A model generated the notes under the pieces. The model had not been told where the DNA came from. It worked only from the letters and a program-made list of their open reading frames with translations, and ran no database searches. A DNA stretch of 64,000 bases from positions 1-64,000 of the forward strand of contig CAZSRX010000009.1 in NCBI GenBank assembly GCA_964609675.1. The letters run 5' to 3'. This document shows, piece after piece, positions 26,332-34,807 of this stretch. Within the stretch, counting starts at the first letter, position 1, and each line of letters opens with the position of its first letter. Source of the DNA: CAZSRX01 sp964609675 [NCBI: uncultured Bacteroidota bacterium] (lineage in GTDB: Bacteria; CLD3; SB21). A program made the position numbers and the translations under genes.

Positions 26332-27056
26332 TGGGCAGCTTTAAATGGACACGCGAGGACGACGATACCATGCGCAGACTGTATCCGTGTACAGATACCA
26401 AGTGGCTGGCCGGTTATTTAGGACGGACCATAGATTCGTTATACGGCCGCGCGGATCGGCTCGGCCTTAACAAGGATCCTCTTTATCTGCTCATCCAGAA
26501 CATATCTCTCGGTGTGAAATTGAAGGATTCCGGCAAGGGGACGCAGTTTAGAAAAGGGCACGCTTCCTGGAACAAAGGGAGGAAAGGATATTGCGTGCCC
26601 GGATCCGAGAAAGGCTGGTTCAAGAAAGGCCATTTGCCGCAGAATACCAAATTTGACGGCGCCATATCGCTCCGGTACTGTCATAGCGGTCACCGCAAAG
26701 AAAAGAAACGCGGGTATTATTACATCCGATTATCAAAAGCGAACTGGAAAGAACTGCATGTGTACCTGTGGGAACAGCAGTACGGCCCCGTGCCGAAGGG
26801 CATGAACGTGGTATTCAAAGACGGCAATTCGCTGAACTGCATCATTGAGAACCTGGAGCTGATAACTCGGCAGGAACACATGGCGCGGTCCCGGAACAGC
26901 GACGAATACATCGCCATGCGGATCGCCAACAAAGGCACCAAAGGAAAAGGACAATACAACAGAAAAATATACGACCTGGCTTTCGGCAACAAGGCATTGC
27001 TTGAGGTCCAGCGCCGTCAGTTTCAACTTAACCGGTTAATCAAGGAGTCGCGATGA
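26331..27056 (+). CDS. HNH endonuclease-like protein with N-terminal HTH
   Basis: 241 residues. The N-terminal SANT/HTH-like part (KWTREDDDTMRRLYPCTDTKWLAGYLGRTIDSLYGRADRLGL) resembles the DNA-binding module of many phage HNH proteins. The HNH_3-like region is at about 142-182 (HVYLWEQQYGPVPKG, FKDGNSLNCIIENLELITRQEH). The middle His position usual in HNH_3 (often VHHKDGN) is Phe here (VVFKDGN), so nuclease activity is uncertain. Confidence 0.75.
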   Translation: MGSFKWTREDDDTMRRLYPCTDTKWLAGYLGRTIDSLYGRADRLGLNKDPLYLLIQNISLGVKLKDSGKGTQFRKGHASWNKGRKGYCVPGSEKGWFKKGHLPQNTKFDGAISLRYCHSGHRKEKKRGYYYIRLSKANWKELHVYLWEQQYGPVPKGMNVVFKDGNSLNCIIENLELITRQEHMARSRNSDEYIAMRIANKGTKGKGQYNRKIYDLAFGNKALLEVQRRQFQLNRLIKESR

Positions 27057-27445
27057 AAAGCTACAATCACATGATAGGCCGCCTGTACATGCACAACATG
27101 CGCGAGGTGCTTATCGAAGGCGTCCGTCCCACCGAGGACGGGCTTTACGTTCAGTTTCTGATCAAAAACAAATGGGTCACCGTCAACCCGAAGGACGTCG
27201 CCAGGGAATTCCTTCCAATCGAGGGCCCGGTGGAACACGAGCGCTCGCTAGCTACGCTGAAGGAACTCATGGCGTCCAACCGTCAGCTCACGGATCTGAG
27301 TTCCGTCCTGCTGAATAACATCAGGAAGATGGAAGCCAGCCCGAACTACATCGGTCAGGCCAAAGAGATCAACGAGCACGCCAAGACGCTGATCGACATG
27401 GAGCGCCTCCGGCTGGAAATGATCAAAATAGTTAGAGAGAGATAG
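27053..27445 (+). CDS. Early phage protein, unknown
   Basis: 130 residues. A small beta-rich N-terminal half (MREVLIEGVRPTEDGLYVQFLIKNKWVTVNPKD) and a helical C-terminal half. The length is like Mor/C activators, but I see no C-terminal HTH of that family. Overlaps the previous stop by 4 bases. Confidence 0.65.
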   Translation: MKSYNHMIGRLYMHNMREVLIEGVRPTEDGLYVQFLIKNKWVTVNPKDVAREFLPIEGPVEHERSLATLKELMASNRQLTDLSSVLLNNIRKMEASPNYIGQAKEINEHAKTLIDMERLRLEMIKIVRER

Positions 27446-27446
27446 C

Positions 27447-27683
27447 ATGGAAATAGAGCACTCAGCTACCGTCAAAGGGCAGTTTGCCTATTATCTGGAC
27501 GAATGGGAAAAGAAAGTCATCGCCCGGAGCCTGGAAGGGCAGGTCAAGAAGCGCACCCGCCGCATCGAGGCGATCTACCGGTATCCTGATAACGACGGCT
27601 CCGCCAAGTACCAGATGAAGATTGACGCGCTGGACAGGGAACGGCAGGCGATTGAGAAGATAATCTCGGAGTTCGGCAAATGA
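27447..27683 (+). CDS. Small charged helical protein
   Basis: 78 residues, rich in Arg/Lys/Glu (KKVIARSLEGQVKKRTRRIEAIY), unrecognised. One base after the preceding stop; overlaps the next gene by 4. Confidence 0.6.
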   Translation: MEIEHSATVKGQFAYYLDEWEKKVIARSLEGQVKKRTRRIEAIYRYPDNDGSAKYQMKIDALDRERQAIEKIISEFGK

Positions 27684-27883
27684 AAATCACCCGCGTAAAA
27701 ACCACCATCTGGTACGAGATCAAACACGGCGGCATGATTTATAACGTGCGCAAGTTTGCGGCCAAGGGCGAAAACGGCCTGCCGGTGAACGATATCACCA
27801 TTTATCACGGAGATAAGCAGGTCGTCGATTTCGGCCTGACCCGCATCATAACCGCAGCGCTCCTGCTGCATGAAGGGATGTGA
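27680..27883 (+). CDS. Small early protein, unknown
   Basis: 67 residues (MKITRVKTTIWYEIKHGGMIY...), beta-rich, unrecognised. Coupled to both neighbours by 4-base overlaps. Confidence 0.6.
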   Translation: MKITRVKTTIWYEIKHGGMIYNVRKFAAKGENGLPVNDITIYHGDKQVVDFGLTRIITAALLLHEGM

Positions 27884-28122
27884 ACGTGAGCTCGGAACAA
27901 ATGAAATTGGATTTCGAGCCGAGTCCGGCCCAGATATGTATGATGTGTCACTTCTCATCCGAATGCGAAGGCTGTTGTGAAAAATGTTCCGATCAATGTA
28001 ATCACGCCCAGCTCTGCGGATTAGAACAGCCGGCGAACGAACAGACCGAAAGACTCAACGCCTGGATCAACATTATTAATTCAAATGAAATGTTCAGTCA
28101 TTTAAAGAGGTACATGAAATGA
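27880..28122 (+). CDS. Small Cys-rich protein
   Basis: 80 residues with eight cysteines in 40 residues (ICMMCHFSSECEGCCEKCSD, then CNHAQLCG), a likely metal-binding module. The start is GTG at 27880; a second GTG at 27886 is possible. Confidence 0.6.
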   Translation: MNVSSEQMKLDFEPSPAQICMMCHFSSECEGCCEKCSDQCNHAQLCGLEQPANEQTERLNAWINIINSNEMFSHLKRYMK

Positions 28123-28349
28123 AACTGTATAAGGTCACGCTTAAGGGATTAAAATCCTCAATAACCGGCGTAAATCTTGGATACAGTTATGTATTGGCAG
28201 ACGATCCGTCGGAGGCTTATAATAAACTAAAGAAATTTATAGAAGACAGGAATCTTGGGTTCGAGCACGAAAGAGAAATGGAAAAGATTGAATTGCCGGC
28301 TGACTCTTATGAATACAACAATACAGGGCATATTATTATCCTGAATTAA
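28119..28349 (+). CDS. Small early protein, unknown
   Basis: 76 residues (MKLYKVTLKGLKSSITGVNL...), probably a small alpha/beta domain. ATGA overlap with the previous gene. Confidence 0.6.
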   Translation: MKLYKVTLKGLKSSITGVNLGYSYVLADDPSEAYNKLKKFIEDRNLGFEHEREMEKIELPADSYEYNNTGHIIILN

Positions 28350-28375
28350 CGTGATTTATCCTGGAGAAAAATAAG

Positions 28376-28642
28376 ATGAAAAAGAAAACACTAAGCGATA
28401 TCGCTCGCAAGTTCAAATCCGACATGCAGAAGACAGCCAACAAAGATGGCGTCACGATCAGCATATCCAGTCCGTCATTCAAAAATGGGAAAGAAATAAT
28501 AATCGCCGAACCGTGCAATCATAAAAAATCAAAACTCGGTTATGTCGCCCATCTCAAATATCTGGACGAGCGGTATAAAAAGGGCGACGAACAGAAGCAA
28601 TGCCCGAAATGTAAAAAATGGTATTTTGACGATGAAATGTAG
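28376..28642 (+). CDS. Small protein with C-terminal Cys pair
   Basis: 88 residues; ends KQCPKCKKWYFDDEM with a His/Cys pair upstream (EPCNHKKSK), a possible zinc site. TGGAGAA lies before the ATG. Confidence 0.6.
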   Translation: MKKKTLSDIARKFKSDMQKTANKDGVTISISSPSFKNGKEIIIAEPCNHKKSKLGYVAHLKYLDERYKKGDEQKQCPKCKKWYFDDEM

Positions 28643-28703
28643 AAGTGAACTCTGAAGTAAATCCAATTTCATTTGTCCGAGTTGGAACGGAAAAGGAAAA
28701 TAT

Positions 28704-28955
28704 ATGAACTGTAAATTTTGTGGATGTGAGTTAAGGAATACGGCGGATGATTACGTTCATGGATTTTGCTTTGAACACACAATACAGGGATACTATTTCG
28801 ATACTAATACATGGCGCCCTGAGGATCCAAAAGGATGGATATGCCCCAAATGCAAGAAAGTATATTCCCCTTATATATATGAATGCGCCGAATGCAATGG
28901 TATTAAAATTGTAAAACAAGATACCGATTACGATGTAAGCAAGTGTGGCACCTAA
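28704..28955 (+). CDS. Small double zinc-ribbon protein
   Basis: 83 residues with MNCKFCGCEL, WICPKCKKVY and YECAECNGIK: three CxxC pairs. Function unknown. The gap 28643-28703 before it holds nothing recognisable apart from its leader. Confidence 0.6.
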   Translation: MNCKFCGCELRNTADDYVHGFCFEHTIQGYYFDTNTWRPEDPKGWICPKCKKVYSPYIYECAECNGIKIVKQDTDYDVSKCGT

Positions 28956-28959
28956 CACC

Positions 28960-28986
28960 AATTAGTTGAACCTGGTGCAACTAATT
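28960..28986 (+). other. Intergenic stem-loop
   Basis: AATTAGTTG and CAACTAATT form a perfect 9-bp stem with a 9-base loop between the stop at 28955 and the gene at 29010. No T run follows. Confidence 0.6.
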
Positions 28987-29009
28987 ATTAAAAGATAAGG
29001 ATTACTAAA

Positions 29010-29351
29010 ATGTCCGATCAGAACCAAATCCCTCCGCCGCCGGTAACGACACTGCCGCCGGAACTGGCATTCAAAATGGAAGCCCAGCGCATCATTCAGC
29101 AGGTGCCGGCCCACGAACAGATCAAGCAGCCGTGCGAATGCGGCTACAACGAATTCTATTTTATTCTGCGCCAAAAGATCATCCCGGCTACGCATCCTAA
29201 GAATATTCTCAGATTGCCGATTAAAGTCCGTTACGAACTGCTCAAATGCACCGAGTGCGGAGCCATGTATTGGGCAGATACATTCAAAAAAGCCGATAAA
29301 GATACCGGCCTCATCTTAGATGGAATCCCTCCCGGGGATTCCATCTCTTAA
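29010..29351 (+). CDS. Protein with Cys motifs, C-terminus encoded by a repeat hairpin
   Basis: 113 residues. A Pro-rich N-terminus (IPPPPVTTLPPEL) precedes two Cys pairs (PCECGYNEFYF, KCTECGAMYW), likely a zinc ribbon. The last residues DGIPPGDSIS are encoded by the stem-loop at 29318-29346, so the hairpin has become the end of the reading frame. Confidence 0.65.
   Translation: MSDQNQIPPPPVTTLPPELAFKMEAQRIIQQVPAHEQIKQPCECGYNEFYFILRQKIIPATHPKNILRLPIKVRYELLKCTECGAMYWADTFKKADKDTGLILDGIPPGDSIS
29318..29346 (+). repeat. GATGG-family stem-loop, copy 1
   Basis: Arms GATGGAATCCC and GGGATTCCATC. Identical over more than 30 bases to the copy at 30149. It lies at the 3' end of the 29010-29351 gene, in frame. 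Confidence 0.85.
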
Positions 29352-29359
29352 AGAACCAC

Positions 29360-30136
29360 ATGAAAATCTCTTTAGAAAAACTCCTCAAGCTCGACACCGT
29401 CCGTGAGCAGGAAATCGCCAGGCTGATCAATTCCGCCGATAAAAACCTTACCGGTTTCATCGAGCGCTACAAGGCATTACTCATCGAGACGGCAGAGAGC
29501 GAAGACGATCTCAGGAAACTCGACAAGTTCATCCGTGACAACGCCGACAACGTCGCCGCCGAGATGATTAAGGAAGTCGTGCGCGAGTTTGATCAGGTCG
29601 CGCAGGTCGAGGATGACTTTTTCCGTGCGTTGCCGGTTGACCATGAGGCCAGCGCCGTCAGCTCGCAGGAAAAAGCCGCCGTGTTTCGCGGATTCATGCA
29701 AGGCATGCAGAGCAGTTTCCTCGAGATCAGCTACGCCCAGCGCGACATCATCCGCCGTGCGATCCGCAAGCAGATCAGCGCCGGGCTGGATCAGCAGGAA
29801 CTCCAGCGGTCCTTCGTAGACGCCGGCAGCAAGCTTCAGCAGTATTCCTACACGCTCGCCCACACCACCCTCTCCGGCGTGTCGCAGAACTATTCCAACC
29901 TATCCGCCGACAAGGCCGGGCTCGACTATGCCTGGTACTGCGGCACCCTCACGCCGTCCACCCGCCCGTTCTGCAAAGAAAGGCTTGATAAAGTGTACCG
30001 ACTTGATGATATTGACGCCATGTCCAACGGCCAGATCGAACCCGTCATCACCTATTGCGGCGGTTACAACTGCCGCCACCGATGGGTTCACGTCAACCCG
30101 GAATGGGACCGCAGGTTTAAGAAGAAAGTGCAGTAA
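29360..30136 (+). CDS. Mu gpF-like head morphogenesis protein
   Basis: 258 residues. The C-terminal part (YCGTLTPSTRPFCKERLDKVY, MSNGQIEPVITYCGGYNCRHRW) is the typical ending of the phage Mu F/SPP1 gp7 minor head family, with its Cys pairs and CRHRW. The N-terminal two thirds is helical. Minor capsid or DNA-ejection protein near the portal. It is rightward and is separated from the rest of the packaging genes, which run leftward. Confidence 0.88.
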   Translation: MKISLEKLLKLDTVREQEIARLINSADKNLTGFIERYKALLIETAESEDDLRKLDKFIRDNADNVAAEMIKEVVREFDQVAQVEDDFFRALPVDHEASAVSSQEKAAVFRGFMQGMQSSFLEISYAQRDIIRRAIRKQISAGLDQQELQRSFVDAGSKLQQYSYTLAHTTLSGVSQNYSNLSADKAGLDYAWYCGTLTPSTRPFCKERLDKVYRLDDIDAMSNGQIEPVITYCGGYNCRHRWVHVNPEWDRRFKKKVQ

Positions 30137-30148
30137 ATTAATCAACTC

Positions 30149-30177
30149 AGATGGAATCCCTCCCGGGGATTCCATCT
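30149..30177 (+). repeat. GATGG-family stem-loop, copy 2
   Basis: Same arms and loop as copy 1 (GATGGAATCCC/GGGATTCCATC, followed by CTCTTAA). Between gpF and the next gene, 13 bases after the stop. Confidence 0.85.
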
Positions 30178-30198
30178 CTTAATAAAACGGAGGTTACC

Positions 30199-30567
30199 AT
30201 GAAAACGTATCTCGTTCTCGCCATCGCGCTGTTGCTTAACGTAACATCGCTGAACGCGCAGGATAAGAATCCTGCCTGGTCCGGAACATTATCAATGGTT
30301 GTTCCCGGTCTTGGCCATATTTACAACGGAGATATAGGCAAAGGGTGTTACTTTGCCTTTTTTGAAACCGTTTACATCGCTGGTATGTATGGTGCTTACA
30401 ACTGGAATGAACATGACAGGACTATGTTCCTCATGTCCGCCGGATTCGCGGCTTTTAAGATCAGCGACGTTTATTTTGCAATCAAAGGAGCAAAGAGAAG
30501 CGATGTCTCGATTTCTCTCGCGGCTGTCGGCAACCAACCTGCAGTCGGTTTATCTTTAAAGTTTTAG
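30199..30567 (+). CDS. Exported small protein, DUF5683-like, possible moron
   Basis: 122 residues with a signal peptide (MKTYLVLAIALLLNVTSLNAQ), a TM2/DUF5683-like core (VVPGLGHIYNGDIGKGCYFAFFETVYIAGMYG) and a terminal strand (AVGLSLKF). Such proteins are normally host envelope genes. Its place between gpF and the inverted packaging block suggests a cargo gene. Preceded by CGGAGG, with the ATG at 30199. A role in altering the lysogen's envelope is inference. Confidence 0.7.
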   Translation: MKTYLVLAIALLLNVTSLNAQDKNPAWSGTLSMVVPGLGHIYNGDIGKGCYFAFFETVYIAGMYGAYNWNEHDRTMFLMSAGFAAFKISDVYFAIKGAKRSDVSISLAAVGNQPAVGLSLKF

Positions 30568-30582
30568 TCTCCGTTGAAAATA

Positions 30583-30611
30583 AGATGGAATCCCTTCATG
30601 GGATTCCATCT
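30583..30611 (+). repeat. GATGG-family stem-loop, copy 3
   Basis: Arms GATGGAATCCC and GGGATTCCATC, loop TTCAT. It fills the gap between the convergent genes ending at 30567 and 30612, so it could serve both transcripts. Confidence 0.85.
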
Positions 30612-31091
30612 TTATCTCTGAAACCAGTTTAATATAATATCCTTCTCTCCAGCCGTCAGCCCCAAGAACTTCCTGAGCACCTTCCCCTTGCCCGCCCCGC
30701 TCAGATTATGCCAGTTCGCTTTTCGTATGCTGGCTTCTCTCGACTTGCCTGAAATATATCCGATCTCCGTCTCAAACCGTCCGATCGACGGCGTCCGGGT
30801 GATATTCACTTTCATGTCCTTCATCATATCACCGGTCAGTTGCAGGTCCACCACTCCGGAGTACCGGTTCATTACTTTTTTACGGTTTCTGGGTTTGGTC
30901 TGTCCCATCTTGAAACGCAGATATCCGGCGCTGTACTGCGCGAACGGCGCGTTATTCACGTCCACCCCGCGGTTCGTCCGCTCGTTGATGAACGCGATCG
31001 CCATGTTTGCCGCCTCGTTGAGCCGCTGCCGCGATGCGATCTGCCCCAGCACTTCCCTGAGTCTCTTATTTACAATTTCATGTGGTTCCAT
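30612..31091 (-). CDS. Mu gpG-like virion morphogenesis protein
   Basis: 159 residues. The ending KVLRKFLGLTAGEKDIILNWFQR and the middle VNNAPFAQYSAGYLRFKMGQ match the phage virion morphogenesis (gpG) family, involved in head completion or tail joining. Leftward, last gene of the packaging operon. Confidence 0.8.
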   Translation of the reverse strand: MEPHEIVNKRLREVLGQIASRQRLNEAANMAIAFINERTNRGVDVNNAPFAQYSAGYLRFKMGQTKPRNRKKVMNRYSGVVDLQLTGDMMKDMKVNITRTPSIGRFETEIGYISGKSREASIRKANWHNLSGAGKGKVLRKFLGLTAGEKDIILNWFQR

Positions 31092-31102
31092 AACAGTCTG
31101 TC

Positions 31103-31123
31103 ATTTCGAGCGTAGCGAGAAAT
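31103..31123 (-). other. Junction stem-loop of REP-like type
   Basis: ATTTC and GAAAT arms around GAGCGTAGCGA. The sequence resembles a dispersed intergenic repeat I recall from many bacterial genomes. It lies between the portal stop and the gpG start in the leftward operon. Confidence 0.5.
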
Positions 31124-31132
31124 CTTGTTTCC

Positions 31133-32389
31133 CTAAAACAACCCCGTCAGTTTCCCTTCTGTCTTCCTCAGCACTTCCTCCCCGTCTTTAGCCGCCGGAA
31201 TTTTAAATCGCTTTTGCAGATGCGATACCGGTATCGGGCATCCCATCTCATACGCTTCCCGCAGGATCCGGATCTCCGATTCTAAGTCCGTCCAGTCCGG
31301 GAATCGGATCTCTAATCCCACCGTCGGGTCCGGCTGGGCAAAGTTTAACTTCAGAAGTCGCTGGATGAACTGCTCATTGATCACCTGCATGGCGAACCGG
31401 CCGTCGCTCAGCATCTTCTCGAACCGCACGCCGTTCAGAACCCGCACCGCCGCGTAACTGTGCGCGTCCTTCAGGTCGCTTGTGCCGGTCTGTCCTACAA
31501 TGATAATGCTTTGCATCTTGTTGCTCTGCGTGATCAATGTATCGTAGGTGCTAATGGATCCGGATTTCTGCGCTTCCTGCAGGTCGATCTTGCAGTTCTC
31601 TGATATCACCGCGGCCATGTCCGTGCCCCAGCCCTGCACCGCTTCCGTCAGCTCATCGATCTCATCCTCCGATGCTGCTGAGTTGTATGTGCCGATACGC
31701 GCCGGCTGGGCCATCAGTTCGTTGAACGACGACCAATCCTGGACATTATAGTGCTTGATGATGCTGAAGAACGCGCACGCCGCGCCCAGACCTAAGCGGG
31801 TGAAGTTAACCGGCAGCTGCTTGTAGCTGGTGATGTTAAAGTCCGCCACGATCAGCCGGTTCTCCGCGTATTCTTTCAGCGGAATGTACTTGCCGGTTTC
31901 GTACTGGTACATCAGTATGTCCTTGATGGACATCGCCGTCTTCGCCTCGTCAACCGTCGCGGACCGGAACAGCGAGTTCTCGAACATGTCAATATGCGTC
32001 GGCATGATTTTACCGTTGATCATCTTCCACTCGTCCAGGTCGAGGATCCGGAATCCGTGATAAACGGAATCCAGTATCATCTCCACCAGGGTGTAGTAAT
32101 CCACCATCTTCAGCGCCGCCTTGATGAAGTCCACCTGTGCCGTCTGCTCGCCGGTGATGGTGAACGGCAGGCCGAGTATGGCGTCCTTGCGCGTTTGCAG
32201 TTCCCCGGCCAGATGGCCGTCTAAGGTTTTGATGTCGTCAAGAATCTGGTAATAGTACAGCGGCCGGCCCAGTTCCGCTTCCGACCGAGCCGACTTCAGG
32301 TTGGCCGGAGTGATGTTCCATGCCGTGAATAGTTTATTCGTCCGCCGGGCGGGTGAATTTATCTTTAAAAGTTCCGAATGATTTGGCAT
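31133..32389 (-). CDS. Portal protein, Mu gp29 (DUF935) family
   Basis: 418 residues. DIKTLDGHLAGELQTRKDAILGLPFTI and DSVYHGFRILDLDEWKMINGKIMPTHI are characteristic of the DUF935 portal family, as is the C-terminal VINEQFIQRLLKLNF. Forms the DNA-conducting dodecamer at the capsid vertex. Starts 10 bases after the terminase stop. Confidence 0.92.
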   Translation of the reverse strand: MPNHSELLKINSPARRTNKLFTAWNITPANLKSARSEAELGRPLYYYQILDDIKTLDGHLAGELQTRKDAILGLPFTITGEQTAQVDFIKAALKMVDYYTLVEMILDSVYHGFRILDLDEWKMINGKIMPTHIDMFENSLFRSATVDEAKTAMSIKDILMYQYETGKYIPLKEYAENRLIVADFNITSYKQLPVNFTRLGLGAACAFFSIIKHYNVQDWSSFNELMAQPARIGTYNSAASEDEIDELTEAVQGWGTDMAAVISENCKIDLQEAQKSGSISTYDTLITQSNKMQSIIIVGQTGTSDLKDAHSYAAVRVLNGVRFEKMLSDGRFAMQVINEQFIQRLLKLNFAQPDPTVGLEIRFPDWTDLESEIRILREAYEMGCPIPVSHLQKRFKIPAAKDGEEVLRKTEGKLTGLF

Positions 32390-32398
32390 AGGGGTCCT

Positions 32399-33958
32399 TT
32401 ATAAAATGGTATCCCGCCAGGCTCGTCGCTTGGCGAGGCTTCGGTACATTCGCTGTTTGCCCTGCCGTATTTTGCCGGCCAGCAGGTGAAAGCATGAGGC
32501 GGCGGAATCCGGTCCGTCGTCCGGTTTCTTCGGGTAATTCGTGAACTGCTCGATCAGCCGCTTCATGTCCTGCGACAGCTCGCCGTTTCGTTTCACGAAC
32601 CGCACGATGCCCGTCTCGATCGGCATGGACAGGGTTTCAATTCTCAACGGCTTCGGCGCCTGGAACCATTTGTCCCCGGCCACCCCGCTGATCATCAGGG
32701 GCTCTTTGCGTTCGCGGGCCACTTCTTTAAAATTGCCTAACAGCAGTTGCTGGCTCAGCGTGTCCTCGAACTTGGCGAACATCAGGTTCCACGCCTTCCA
32801 TTTATTCACCATTTCGAACCACGCATGGCACATCGCGCTCACCGAGGTCTGCCGCACCCAGGCGTCCGTGATGTCATAGAACGCACCGTCGCTGGTGAAT
32901 ACGATGATCGCTTTGTAACAGGAAGTCTCGGACTTGCCGTAACCGGGATCTAGAAAGATGCCCACCTTGCGTTTGTCCTTTTCCTTTTCGATCTCGGAAT
33001 AATCCACAAAGCTGAACCAGTCGTATTTAAAAATCTCGCCCGGTCTCAGTGGGTTCTGCTGCATTTCAGCTTCCCACCGAACCGTGCCAATCGTTGCCCG
33101 GATTTCCCGCAATACCTCGATAGGCATGCCGGCTTCCCATGTAGAATATTCGTTGCCGTCCGCGTCGGTCTCTATGGCCTTGTAAATATGCGTAAAGAAC
33201 TTGCTGTTCGGAGCGGATTTAATCTCCTCTATAAATTGATTGCAGGCGCTGTCAAGGCTTAAATTGTTCCCTAGCCATACGATAACCCCTCCCAGCGTTA
33301 CGGCGAGGTAGAACTCGGCGATCAGCCAGTCTAATTTCTTGGCACCCCGTTCCGGGTTGGCCGCGGATTCGCGGTCCTCAAAGTCGTCGATCTCGGCGTA
33401 ATCCGGTCGCGGTGAAATGCCGCGCCCTTTCACGTTCACCGATATCGCTTTAAAAGATACGCCATTGGTCAGTCGTATATGCTTATTGGACCAGAACCGC
33501 TTGTCCGCCACGTCGCCGAAATCGTTTCGCAGGCGCGGGTTCAGTTCCAGCTCCAGCTTCGTCATCGCCAGTTCGTTCTCGCTGTCCTCTAAGTTCTCGC
33601 CCACCCGTATGCCGTTCCGTATTTCTTTGAACAGCATCTTCTTTATCCTCAGCCCTCTTATGATCTCAGACTTGCCCCATCCGCGCGGCCCGCATATCAG
33701 GTGCAGCTCATGGCCGCGCTTATGCGTCAGGGCCATTATCTCGTACTGGATCGGCCCGAATTCCTTATCGAATAAATCAGGGAAGTATTCCTTCAGGAAA
33801 AAAGCGTCGTCATTCCTCGCTGTTTCCTTACGAATCTTTTTATCTTTAATTGAGAATTGAGCCGGATTGAACACCTCGTTCAGATTCTCCAGCGCCGCCT
33901 TCCGCTCTTCCAATTCTCGTATTAAATGGGAATTTTCAATCATATTATCCGTAGCCAC
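32399..33958 (-). CDS. Terminase large subunit (Mu gp28-like)
   Basis: 519 residues. Walker A GPRGWGKSE (K96), Walker B-like PDYAEIDDFED, and an RNase H nuclease domain starting GIFLDPGYGKSET with a late acidic site PDDGPDSAASCFH. It powers headful packaging, which in Mu-like phages starts from integrated copies. The annotated start is a GTG at 33958; an ATG at 33943 is possible. Confidence 0.92.
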   Translation of the reverse strand: MATDNMIENSHLIRELEERKAALENLNEVFNPAQFSIKDKKIRKETARNDDAFFLKEYFPDLFDKEFGPIQYEIMALTHKRGHELHLICGPRGWGKSEIIRGLRIKKMLFKEIRNGIRVGENLEDSENELAMTKLELELNPRLRNDFGDVADKRFWSNKHIRLTNGVSFKAISVNVKGRGISPRPDYAEIDDFEDRESAANPERGAKKLDWLIAEFYLAVTLGGVIVWLGNNLSLDSACNQFIEEIKSAPNSKFFTHIYKAIETDADGNEYSTWEAGMPIEVLREIRATIGTVRWEAEMQQNPLRPGEIFKYDWFSFVDYSEIEKEKDKRKVGIFLDPGYGKSETSCYKAIIVFTSDGAFYDITDAWVRQTSVSAMCHAWFEMVNKWKAWNLMFAKFEDTLSQQLLLGNFKEVARERKEPLMISGVAGDKWFQAPKPLRIETLSMPIETGIVRFVKRNGELSQDMKRLIEQFTNYPKKPDDGPDSAASCFHLLAGKIRQGKQRMYRSLAKRRAWRDTIL

Positions 33959-33963
33959 AGCCT

Positions 33964-34521
33964 TCAGGCTTTTAATCGTTGCGATTCAAACTCTAAAATT
34001 TCGAGCACCCGTTCTTCGGTGATATTCGGATCTAACCGTTTCGCCAGTGCGGTGATCAGTTGTATGTCCGGCTTGCGTATGTTATGCCGTACCCGCATGG
34101 TATTCTGTATCTTCGTTATGGCGTCCACGATCTTCAGAAGCTCCTTCGTGTCATTCTCCTTTTTGGCCTTGTCTAAGAGGTCCGCTTTCATGTCAAAGAG
34201 CTGTCGCTCGAACTCCGCTTCCGGGTCGGGCGTGTCATTGATATTCGTGAAGATCGGTTCTAATTTTTTCTCACGCTGGCCCCTGTTAATACCCCTGCGC
34301 AACAGCTTGAATATTTCATCCATATCGTACTTATCAAGTATACACAGAACGAACTGAGCTTCGGCGTGATCCGTGTCAGGGTGTGTAACGGGCATTTTGA
34401 TCTTTACCGCCTGTAATCCCTTCCACGCCCAAGTAAATATGTTTCTTAAGGTTAGCTCGATATTTTCCTTGATATCAAGCTCCTGTTGAGTCGGTATATG
34501 TTGCTCGTTAGCATCGTTCAT
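33964..34521 (-). CDS. Terminase small subunit-like (Mu gp27 position)
   Basis: 185 residues, helical and acidic. First gene of the leftward operon, directly upstream of the large terminase (5 bases), which is the usual place of the small subunit. I do not recognise a firm family motif. The ATG at 34521 is preferred over a GTG two codons earlier because GAAG is better spaced. Confidence 0.6.
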   Translation of the reverse strand: MNDANEQHIPTQQELDIKENIELTLRNIFTWAWKGLQAVKIKMPVTHPDTDHAEAQFVLCILDKYDMDEIFKLLRRGINRGQREKKLEPIFTNINDTPDPEAEFERQLFDMKADLLDKAKKENDTKELLKIVDAITKIQNTMRVRHNIRKPDIQLITALAKRLDPNITEERVLEILEFESQRLKA

Positions 34522-34807
34522 AATCACACTTCGTGGTTTTTTTCATAGTCGGTTTTTAATCGTATAACTTTCTCGTATTGGCTCACGGCCGACTGTAAAG
34601 GTTTTATATGTGAGTTTTCTTCATATTTCACACCCCCTTGTCCTTTATATATTACTTGCTTTCATACGCTACAAGATACTTCTAAAAAGTCAAATATCCT
34701 TAAATTAAAGTGATATAAGTACATATATCACTAGATCGTTTTTATTTTCTTGCCTTATAAGTTAAATTGAAGCGTGGCCAGATAATTGGCTTTAGAAAGA
34801 AAAAAAT
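34522..34807. promoter_or_regulatory. Divergent late promoter region
   Basis: 286 AT-rich bases between the leftward packaging operon and the rightward structural operon. This is the only place from which both could be driven. A perfect inverted repeat, GTGATATA and TATATCAC with a 6-base centre, is at 34710-34731. I see no clear sigma-70 -35 boxes on either side, as expected if a phage activator is needed. Confidence 0.6.
34710..34731. promoter_or_regulatory. Palindrome, candidate late-activator site
   Basis: GTGATATA-N6-TATATCAC, arms perfectly complementary, midway between the divergent late operons and about 77 bases before the first rightward gene. Mu's C protein also binds a dyad upstream of late promoters; the analogy is inference. 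Confidence 0.5.

Noticed and set aside
27053-27445. Mor/C-type late activator
   Set aside because: Length fits, but no C-terminal HTH of that family is visible.
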